This document shows positions 14,283 to 20,031 of a stretch of 20,031 nt of DNA, in pieces. The DNA lies in the NCBI GenBank assembly GCA_036736205.1, contig DAINMX010000104.1, positions 1 to 20,031 of the forward strand. The letters are read 5' to 3'. This DNA comes from XYA12-FULL-58-9 sp001798605 (GTDB lineage: Bacteria > Myxococcota > XYA12-FULL-58-9). Position 1 is the stretch's first letter, and each line of letters starts with the position of its first letter. The translations under genes and the position numbers were made by a program. The notes beneath the pieces were generated by a model, which saw only the letters and a list, made by a program, of their open reading frames with translations, did no database searches and was not told where the DNA came from.

Positions 14283-15785
14283 GTGAGCATGCGACGCGAC
14301 GCTTTGCACATGGAGCAGTTTGGCGCGCAATGGTTACGCCTGGTTTTTCTCGTCGCCATTGGCATCGCCGCCTGTTCGAACAGCGTGACGCGGGATTTGG
14401 GAGATTCGCGCTCGTCGGGTGACGTGGCCCTCGGTGATTTCGGTCATGGGGATGGTGACTCCCAAAACGCATCGGGTGACGTGGCCCTCGGTGATTTCGG
14501 TCATGGGGATGGAGATGCGGAACATGCAAATGGAGATTCGTCAGTGGGAGATAATGGCCCGCGCGTGGCGGTATTGGACACGGCGCAGGTGTTGTCCACG
14601 AATGGCAGTACCCGCGCGACCGCCTATGATGCTTCAAACAAGATCGTCCGCGTCAACGACAAGCTGTTTGCTGCGTGGTTGGACCATCCTTCCGAGGTTT
14701 ACATCGCGGAGCTCGACCTCGCCGAGCACGTCTGGTCGAGCTCCGTTTTTGTGGGCAGCGGCACCGACGACCATGGCGGGCCGGCACTGGCGGCAGACGG
14801 CAACGGCTACTTGCATATTCTTTTTGGACCGCACCATGGGCCTCTCCAATATCGTCGTTCGGTCCTTCCCCTCGACGCCTCGCAATGGGGACCCACTACG
14901 ACTTTCGCCACCAATGCGACCTATCCGGCGGCGGTCATCGACGCCGCTGACACGTTGCACGTCGTCTATCGCGGCGGTCGGATCCAATGGTGCCTTTCGT
15001 ACCAACGACTTCCCGCCGGCGGTTCCTGGTCCACACCCTTGGAACTGGCCAACCCCGGAACAGACGTAGGGTATTCGCAATACGGTGCCAATATTGTCGT
15101 CGACCAGGAGGGTACTCTCCACCTTGGATTCCACATCTATGACACGGCGGTCGGCCATACTCGTGGTCACGCTCTCGGTTATCTGTATTCAACCAACAAT
15201 GGTGTGACATGGAAGAATTCGGCTGGTACTGCCATGGCGTTGCCGGTGACCCCTGCTTCGTCCTGCTTCTTTGTGCAAACACCGACCTGTGATTTTCGGG
15301 TGGGTAATCTGGTGCTCGGACCGGACGGCACTCCGTGGATCTCTACAATCAACCTGGAGAACTACGAGGTGCGACTGTGGCATCTCGTCGACGGAAGCTG
15401 GTCGTCTATGGAGGTATCTCCCTGGTTGCAACCCGATTTGGGAGACCGTCTGCTGGTCGGTAGTCGATTCACCTTTGATGGGACGGGGCGACTGTATGTT
15501 CTCGTCGAAGTTGCAGACGCCGATTTTGGCACCTGGTATGGCGACCCCAGTGCCGAGACCTTTCTGCTGACATCCGTCGATCAGGGCTCGACTTTTGTGG
15601 CCCAAATTATCACCGTGCCCGATCCAGCCATTGCCAACTGGAACGCCAACATCGAGCGCCCGTTTGGCCCCCAACCTCTGGCAGGGCCGCCATCCTTCAT
15701 CTATAGCCACGGACTCAAGACCACGTCCGCCACCACCGAGCCGACCGGGTTCGAGGTACGTTATCACCAGATCGACTGGCAATGA
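14283..15785 (+). CDS. Secreted lipoprotein with BNR-type beta-propeller
   Basis: 500 residues. The N-terminus has basic residues, a hydrophobic stretch (17-30) and a lipobox I28-A-A-C31, predicting a lipid-anchored envelope protein. Residues ~35-90 are an Asp/Gly-rich linker with a 19-residue tandem duplication. The remainder reads as a BNR_4-like beta-propeller: V-Y-I-A-E-L-D-L, H-G-G-P-A-L-A-A-D-G-N-G-Y-L-H-I-L-F-G-P-H-H, and Asp-box-type turns Y-S-T-N-N-G-V-T-W and S-V-D-Q-G-S-T-F. Such propellers occur in sialidases, polysaccharide lyases and uncharacterised surface proteins; no catalytic set can be assigned. Start: GTG 14283 has AAAGG (14272-14276) six bases upstream, while ATG 14289 is the alternative and leaves the signal intact. 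It follows the kinase after a 199-bp gap and converges with the next gene. Confidence 0.8.
   Translation: MSMRRDALHMEQFGAQWLRLVFLVAIGIAACSNSVTRDLGDSRSSGDVALGDFGHGDGDSQNASGDVALGDFGHGDGDAEHANGDSSVGDNGPRVAVLDTAQVLSTNGSTRATAYDASNKIVRVNDKLFAAWLDHPSEVYIAELDLAEHVWSSSVFVGSGTDDHGGPALAADGNGYLHILFGPHHGPLQYRRSVLPLDASQWGPTTTFATNATYPAAVIDAADTLHVVYRGGRIQWCLSYQRLPAGGSWSTPLELANPGTDVGYSQYGANIVVDQEGTLHLGFHIYDTAVGHTRGHALGYLYSTNNGVTWKNSAGTAMALPVTPASSCFFVQTPTCDFRVGNLVLGPDGTPWISTINLENYEVRLWHLVDGSWSSMEVSPWLQPDLGDRLLVGSRFTFDGTGRLYVLVEVADADFGTWYGDPSAETFLLTSVDQGSTFVAQIITVPDPAIANWNANIERPFGPQPLAGPPSFIYSHGLKTTSATTEPTGFEVRYHQIDWQ
14415..14528 (+). repeat. 57-bp in-frame tandem duplication in lipoprotein linker
   Basis: Copies at 14415-14471 and 14472-14528 share an almost identical first ~43 bases (TCGGGTGACGTGGCCCTCGG and onward) and diverge only near their ends. 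They encode two S-G-D-V-A-L-G-D-F-G-H-G-D-G-D units of 19 residues directly after the lipid anchor. Near-identity at DNA level indicates a fairly recent duplication. Confidence 0.9.
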
Positions 15786-15861
15786 GATCGCGCGGTCCTC
15801 ATGGGCGACGGTGCCCGCTCGGTGGAGAGTTTGCCGCGATTACGTCACTAACCCGTGCATG

Positions 15862-17472
15862 TCAGATGCCAGCAAGACAACCGCTCATGAAGCCGCTTTG
15901 CGTGCGGATCGTCGTGAAGGTCTGTCCTTCGTCGGTCGAGAGCTTGAAGACCCCGGAGCCATCGCCGCCACATAGCACAACTGCGCCGTCCGGAGACACA
16001 TCGAGCATGTAGCACGATGTCTCTGTGCGAAAGGTCGCGCCGTAGTCACGGCTAATCTGGTCCCTCACGCCGACCACGCGGCCATCAGGTGTAATCGGAT
16101 CGTCCTGTCGCGAAGGGGCCCAGGCACCAGCCAAAGGTTTGACGGTCGCAAAGTAATCCGTATACACGACCGCCTCGCTGCTACCTTCACGAGCGACGGC
16201 CACCCGACCGTTTTCACTGATATAGCCGTAGGACCACGCCGACGTGCTCGTGTCGTAATAGGATTGGGTGGTTGAGGTCAGGGAGTCGTCGGAGGTGTAG
16301 ACGCCTCGGCGAATGCTGTCGATCATCCAATACCGACCATCTTCCGAGCATACGGCGTTGCCCACCTCGAAGTTGCCAACCGCCAAAGCCTTGCTTTGCC
16401 AAGCAGCGCCGAAATTCACCGAATAGTAAAACGTGAGATCCGAATTGAGTTCCGCATCTGCAACGGTCATGTATTGACCACTGCGAGAGATCCATATCCA
16501 TGCGGCACGGTTGGCCGGAAGTGTCGCCTGGCTCCAATCTTGCCCATGATTGATCGAGAAATAGGCATCGCCACCCGCACCCGGATCGCCGGTCGTGGCA
16601 ATAACGTACTGGCCCGTTCGGCTGACGCGCATGGTGGTGAACGCAGAATTGTTGATCCGATTGAACGTCCCGGTATCGCCGTTGCTCGACGACAGATACA
16701 GACCATCTGCGCAAGCGACAAAGGTGAACTGCGTGTCCTCGGTCATGGTGACTTGGCGAATGCTGTTGCAGACAGTGATTTCATCAAACGAAACACCGCC
16801 GTCGGCCGATCGAAGAAGGTTGGGCGTCACCACATCGTAGTCATTCCAGATCCAGACCACGAAGCACTCGGGCTCATCCCCGTCGATGAGGGTATCGCAA
16901 TCGTTGTCCCAACCGTCGGTGCAGGTCGAGCCGGTCCCTTCAGCAAGTCCTGGATGCGCCTGGTCGGAGCTATCATCGCAGTCTGGCCCTAGGCACGTGC
17001 CTGCCGGTCCATCAATGCCGTAGCCATCGCCGTCGGCGTCGAGGCACGGGTCCTCGCAGTCAAAAATGTCGTCCAGATCACTATCCACGCATGTCGTGGT
17101 GCATTGTGTCGAGCTGTCATCACAGTCCGAATCATTCGTGACATACCCGTCCATTGGTTCGCAGGAGGTGACGTGCGCACCTGGGGCACCAAGGCCGTCT
17201 CCGTCACCATCCGTCCAATAGGTGTCGCAAAGGATCGAGTTATCACCTGTTTGATCCGGCAATTGTGGCGCGTCGCCATATATCGCGTCGCCATGTGCGG
17301 TGTCGCCATGTGTCGCGTCGCCATATGCCGCGTCGCCATGTGCCGCATCGCCATGTGCCGCATCGCCATGTGTTGTGGCGTCATCGGTCAGTGGGGCGTA
17401 ACCAACCCGGCCACACCCGGCAAAAACCAGAACGACGAGATTTGGTTTGAACCACGATCGCCATTTTGCCAT
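15862..17472 (-). CDS. Lipoprotein with MopE-type metal-binding motif and Asp-box propeller
   Basis: 536 residues from the ATG at 17472, chosen because it opens a basic start, a hydrophobic stretch and F-A-G-C20, a slightly irregular lipobox; upstream ATG 17529 would bury it. Residues 35-69 are seven five-residue G-D-A repeats. Residues ~86-203 are a putative metal-binding motif of the MopE kind: T-D-G-D-G-D-G-L-G, D-S-D-C-D-D, D-A-D-G-D-G-Y-G, D-C-D-D-S, then W-D-N-D-C-D-T-L-I-D-G-D-E-P-E-C. It is widespread in Myxococcota surface proteins and tied to Ca or Cu binding in MopE. From ~205 to the end at least five Asp-box turns (S-A-D-G-G-V-S-F, S-I-N-H-G-Q-D-W, S-V-N-F-G-A-A-W, S-R-D-Y-G-A-T-F, S-T-D-E-G-Q-T-F) indicate a sialidase-like propeller. 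An envelope or extracellular role is likely; substrate unknown. No clear ribosome-binding site. Confidence 0.85.
   Translation of the reverse strand: MAKWRSWFKPNLVVLVFAGCGRVGYAPLTDDATTHGDAAHGDAAHGDAAYGDATHGDTAHGDAIYGDAPQLPDQTGDNSILCDTYWTDGDGDGLGAPGAHVTSCEPMDGYVTNDSDCDDSSTQCTTTCVDSDLDDIFDCEDPCLDADGDGYGIDGPAGTCLGPDCDDSSDQAHPGLAEGTGSTCTDGWDNDCDTLIDGDEPECFVVWIWNDYDVVTPNLLRSADGGVSFDEITVCNSIRQVTMTEDTQFTFVACADGLYLSSSNGDTGTFNRINNSAFTTMRVSRTGQYVIATTGDPGAGGDAYFSINHGQDWSQATLPANRAAWIWISRSGQYMTVADAELNSDLTFYYSVNFGAAWQSKALAVGNFEVGNAVCSEDGRYWMIDSIRRGVYTSDDSLTSTTQSYYDTSTSAWSYGYISENGRVAVAREGSSEAVVYTDYFATVKPLAGAWAPSRQDDPITPDGRVVGVRDQISRDYGATFRTETSCYMLDVSPDGAVVLCGGDGSGVFKLSTDEGQTFTTIRTQSGFMSGCLAGI
17266..17370 (-). 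repeat. Seven 15-bp in-frame repeats in lipoprotein linker
   Basis: Seven consecutive 15-bp units (on the plus strand, variants of GCCATGTGTCGCGTC) encode the five-residue units HGDAA, HGDAA, HGDAA, YGDAT, HGDTA, HGDAI and YGDAP. The region follows the lipid anchor and precedes the MopE-like motif. The units are point-diverged, so the array is older than the duplication at 14415. Confidence 0.92.
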
Positions 17473-17547
17473 GAACCGCGATTGTAGATGATCTCTGCTC
17501 CAGAAGGCCAGCCCGCCACACCGAACCACCGAACCAGATGTGGATGT

Positions 17548-17844
17548 TCAACGGGTCTTGCGCTCTTCGCTTGGGCTCGACTTGGTGGCCGAGGACCGTC
17601 TGTCGTATTTCTGTGCGAGGGCGTCCCGTTCGTCATCCGGAAGGGAGGCGATATACCCCTTCCATCCAGGGCAGAACTTGGTGTGGAACCTCCACAACCG
17701 CCCAATCAATGAACGCGGGTTGTCGTCATACTTCGCGCGCCAGACACACTTGGCACATCCACGTTCGGCCGTGCACACCTCCCGGTTGACAGCGATGCAA
17801 CAATCCGTCACCGGGATGGACCGGTCAAGCACATCCTGGTTCAC
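17548..17844 (-). CDS. Small Cys-rich hypothetical protein
   Basis: 98 residues with six cysteines, several in a compact pattern (D-C-C at 14-16, V-C-T-A-E-R-G-C-A-K-C at 23-33), followed by basic/aromatic stretches F-H-T-K-F-C-P-G-W-K and L-P-D-D-E-R-D-A-L-A-Q-K-Y. The composition suggests a zinc-binding or nucleic-acid-associated small protein, but I cannot name a family. The only start in frame at the 5' end is GTG 17844, with no good ribosome-binding site; the nearest AGGAG is ~21 bases upstream. It is on the same strand as the MopE-type lipoprotein gene, 75 bp before it, so the two may share a transcript. The opposite-strand frame reads as low-complexity Ser/Arg/His and is less likely. 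Confidence 0.5.
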   Translation of the reverse strand: MNQDVLDRSIPVTDCCIAVNREVCTAERGCAKCVWRAKYDDNPRSLIGRLWRFHTKFCPGWKGYIASLPDDERDALAQKYDRRSSATKSSPSEERKTR

Positions 17845-17965
17845 AACTGATGGTTTGGTGCTGTGCTCCTGTGCACCGTTTCCCCTGGCAATTGTTCACC
17901 GGTTCGAGCAGTATCGTGTGCCGCCTTGAAACACCACTTTCGTACACGCAGGAGAACGATGCGCC

Positions 17966-20031
17966 ATGTGGGGGAGAACTGAAACTTCAACCGTTTGCCG
18001 CGTGGCTCTGGCGACCGCTCTTTTGTCTTGCGGCTGTTTTGTGGAGATGTCGGTGCCGGAAGGGACCGTCATCAATTGCGAGACTTCGGCCCAATGCCCA
18101 GGGGACATGGTCTGCCGCGTGACAATCGGTCGGTGCGTCCAAGCGGACAAGAAGGACGATACTGCGCCAAACTTTGTCGGTGTGCCGGCATTGAACCGCA
18201 CGTCGGGTCGGCAGGGTTCTCTGTTTGTGCTGACCTTCGAGGTCAATGAGCCACTGTTCGAACTGCCGGCAGTCTATCTGGACCTCGACGGTCCACGTCT
18301 ATTCACACCTGGCCGCAGTCCCAACAGTGACAAGGGGCCTCTCGAATACTCTTTCGACTACACGGCGGTAGGGGACGAGCCTGAAACATCGGCCATTTCG
18401 GTGATGGTGGACCTGATGGATGGTCTCGGCAATGCAGCCACCCGCAACGCCGGTGTCATCACCTTGGATTTCACTGTTCCTCCGTTGGTGGGACTTGATT
18501 GGGACCTCGAATCCGGCAAGACCGCCGCCAAACAGGACGACGTTTTGACCTATGCTGCAACCTCGGAGGTCGGTGTTGCGGTGGTCGGCGCGCGCCTTCT
18601 CGACGCCGATGGCAACGCTCTGTTGCCGGACATTCTTCTTGAACTCACCGTGGTTAACACCGAAGTCCAGTCAGTGATCGAGGGGGCGGTGGACCTTTCG
18701 GCCGTCACGCTCACCGGAGCCTCGACAATCCAGGTGGAGCTCGCGGTTGAGGACCAAGTCGGCAATTCGATACAGCTCGTCGAGGCACGCACACCGTCAC
18801 TACCGGTAGACCTCCAGCCTCCCACTGGGACCGCGGTTGTCATCAACGACGGCGACACCGCCACGGTGGCCGTGTTGGTCAACGTCCACCTCGATGCCAT
18901 CGACGCCCACGAGGTTTGGATCTCTGTCACCTCGGATGTCTCGGAAGGCACCAACACCGGCAAATGGATTGCACCTGCGGGCGGATTTCCCGCAACGCTA
19001 GCGGTAACCCTCACCTCCGCTGCCGGCCCCAAGACAGTCTCCGCCATCTTCCGCGATGCTGCACACCACGAGGTTTTGGCCGAAGATCAGATAGCCCTGG
19101 AAGTCGACGTCCTGCCCCCGATCGTCTCTACTTTCAACGTTGTGCCTAACGACTACACCAACACGCGAGTTGTCTCGGTGACCCTGGAGGCAACCGATAA
19201 TTTTGGCGACGTTGCCTATTTTCTGATCACGACGAGCTCCACCGAGCCGGCAAGCGGAGATTTCGTGCTCACCTCGCCACCCACGCAATTCACTCTTCCT
19301 GACGTCGATGGCCAGCACACCCTGGTTGCCTGGGTCCGTGACGATGCTGGTATTGTCGGTTTTAAGGTTGGACCCACGGTCTTCCTCGATCGCATCATCC
19401 CCGAGGTGACCGATTTTAGCATCGACGCGGCAGATCCAACGGCGGAGCCTGAACTACCGATCACGGTCACATCCATGGATCCGGGAGAGGGAACGACAGG
19501 CAGCGGGATCTGGAAATGGCTCATTACCCGGAGTGCTACGTCCCCGTCGCCCGGGGATTTCCTCCGCACATCACCTCCCGCGGTCTTTCCCGAGTCCGGT
19601 GAAGGCCCGGTGAGCCTCTTCCCATGGGTGACGGATCGGGCCGGGAACGTCAGTGCCGCTTCTGCTCCAGCGGCCATTTTTGTCGACACGATCCCGCCAG
19701 TTGTGGACACCTTCGTCGCTCCGGCTTTTGCTGCGGTGGATCCTTTGACAGTGACCGTCGCCGGGTCGGATCCCGGATATCCAACCACGGGCACGGGGAT
19801 TTCTGGCTGGCTCATCACAGAGGTGGCGACGCCGCCGGAGCCTGCCTCTTTTGAAAGTGCTGCACCAACTCTTTATGCCCTGGGGGCAGATGGATTCTAC
19901 GAGCTCTATAGCTGGGCGATCGATGTCACGGACAACGTGAGCGCGCCTGTGCGTCAGACCACCATTCGGGGCGAGTTTCGCGTCAACGCAACCACTGCGG
20001 GTTCGCAAACCGCCCCGGACGTCGCCACCAA
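17966..20031 (+). CDS. Long surface lipoprotein with Cys-rich head and Ig-like repeats (runs off window)
   Basis: 688 complete codons without a stop to the window edge. After ATG 17966 a signal-like stretch (V-A-L-A-T-A-L-L-S-C-G-C) ends in a probable lipobox, C22 or C24. Next is the head N-C-E-T-S-A-Q-C-P-G-D-M-V-C with G-R-C-V, the Cys/Pro/Gly pattern common after the anchor in Myxococcota lipoproteins. From ~68 on it is beta-rich and Thr/Val/Asp-rich, resembling bacterial Ig-like modules, with three clear repeats from residue ~384. The likely role is surface display or adhesion; no enzyme motif is seen. AGGAG (17950-17954) is 11 bases from this ATG but only four from ATG 17959, which opens an overlapping seven-codon frame (MRHVGEN). 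It is divergent from the small Cys-rich gene, 121 bp away. The C-terminus and total length are unknown. Confidence 0.85.
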   Translation, partial: MWGRTETSTVCRVALATALLSCGCFVEMSVPEGTVINCETSAQCPGDMVCRVTIGRCVQADKKDDTAPNFVGVPALNRTSGRQGSLFVLTFEVNEPLFELPAVYLDLDGPRLFTPGRSPNSDKGPLEYSFDYTAVGDEPETSAISVMVDLMDGLGNAATRNAGVITLDFTVPPLVGLDWDLESGKTAAKQDDVLTYAATSEVGVAVVGARLLDADGNALLPDILLELTVVNTEVQSVIEGAVDLSAVTLTGASTIQVELAVEDQVGNSIQLVEARTPSLPVDLQPPTGTAVVINDGDTATVAVLVNVHLDAIDAHEVWISVTSDVSEGTNTGKWIAPAGGFPATLAVTLTSAAGPKTVSAIFRDAAHHEVLAEDQIALEVDVLPPIVSTFNVVPNDYTNTRVVSVTLEATDNFGDVAYFLITTSSTEPASGDFVLTSPPTQFTLPDVDGQHTLVAWVRDDAGIVGFKVGPTVFLDRIIPEVTDFSIDAADPTAEPELPITVTSMDPGEGTTGSGIWKWLITRSATSPSPGDFLRTSPPAVFPESGEGPVSLFPWVTDRAGNVSAASAPAAIFVDTIPPVVDTFVAPAFAAVDPLTVTVAGSDPGYPTTGTGISGWLITEVATPPEPASFESAAPTLYALGADGFYELYSWAIDVTDNVSAPVRQTTIRGEFRVNATTAGSQTAPDVAT
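19115..19975 (+). repeat. Three ~95-98-residue Ig-like protein repeats
   Basis: Protein-level repeats start at about 19115, 19388 and 19682, each with a P-x-V linker (L-P-P-I-V, I-I-P-E-V, I-P-P-V-V) after an aspartate. Each contains an L-I-T strand followed by x-A/S-T-x-P-x-P/S and a D-F or S-F turn, then a W-V/A-x-D strand near the end. DNA identity is low, so the duplications are old. The last repeat is near the window edge and more may follow. Confidence 0.75.

Noticed and set aside
13976..14365. 129-codon minus-strand frame over the kinase end and the following gap
   Set aside because: Mostly antisense to the HATPase domain; the 14084-14282 gap holds no recognised protein remnant, RNA gene or clear promoter.
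15786..15861. GGGC-loop-GCCC hairpin between convergent lipoprotein genes as terminator
   Set aside because: The stem is only four base pairs with no U-tract on either strand.
17266..17370. Regular 15-bp repeats considered as a CRISPR-like array
   Set aside because: There are no spacers; the units are contiguous, diverged by point changes and in frame with a lipoprotein.
17265..17450. Plus-strand Arg/His-rich repeat frame (R-R-H-V units)
   Set aside because: It is the opposite-strand reading of the 15-bp repeats that encode G-D-A units in the lipoprotein; there is no start signal or family.
17540..17929. 129-codon plus-strand frame opposite the Cys-rich gene
   Set aside because: Low-complexity Ser/Arg/His composition and no family signal; the minus-strand frame has a patterned Cys/Trp composition.

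Overview
The window is a GC-rich chromosomal stretch, mostly ordinary bacterial genes. The style suggests a Myxococcota-like (former Deltaproteobacteria) organism. The signs are several lipoproteins with low-complexity linkers after the lipobox, a MopE-type Asp/Cys metal-binding motif, a Cys-rich lipoprotein head of the C-x(n)-C-P-x-G-x-x-C form, a YihY protein with an extra winged-helix tail, and a PilZ-TM-AMIN protein. This assignment is inference from gene style. I see no rRNA, tRNA, CRISPR array, transposase, integrase or phage structural gene.

Layout. 150-1553: YihY/BrkB-family membrane protein, convergent with ssb (1588-2061, minus). A 373-bp AT-richer intergenic region with short spaced repeats then leads into an apparent three-gene operon (2435-6939). 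It encodes a 1286-residue fusion of two phospholipase-D-type domains, a DEDDh (DnaQ-like) exonuclease domain, an SH3-like domain and a C-terminal helical segment. Next come a 61-residue very acidic protein and an SCP2-like protein. I regard the fusion protein and its two small partners as the most novel item here. 7107-8495 encodes a PilZ domain, one membrane segment, a repeat-containing linker and a periplasmic AMIN domain. 8571-9074 is a PaaI-type hotdog thioesterase.

On the minus strand, 9093-9239 is the 3' remnant of a bcp-type peroxiredoxin gene. It abuts an intact HTATIP2-like NAD(P)-binding protein (9224-9901), which is probably co-transcribed with a membrane-anchored protein carrying a dockerin-like Ca-binding pair (9907-11370). 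A divergent intergenic region with a triple 9-bp repeat and a possible promoter precedes a PhoB/PhoR-like two-component pair (11619-14083, GTGA overlap). No pst or phoU genes are seen next to it.

14283-20031 is a surface-protein region. It holds a BNR-type lipoprotein (plus strand), a MopE-motif/Asp-box lipoprotein (minus), a small Cys-rich protein (minus), and a long Ig-like-repeat lipoprotein (plus) that runs off the window end. The two BNR-type lipoproteins independently carry in-frame tandem repeats rich in His-Gly-Asp in the linker between lipid anchor and folded domain.
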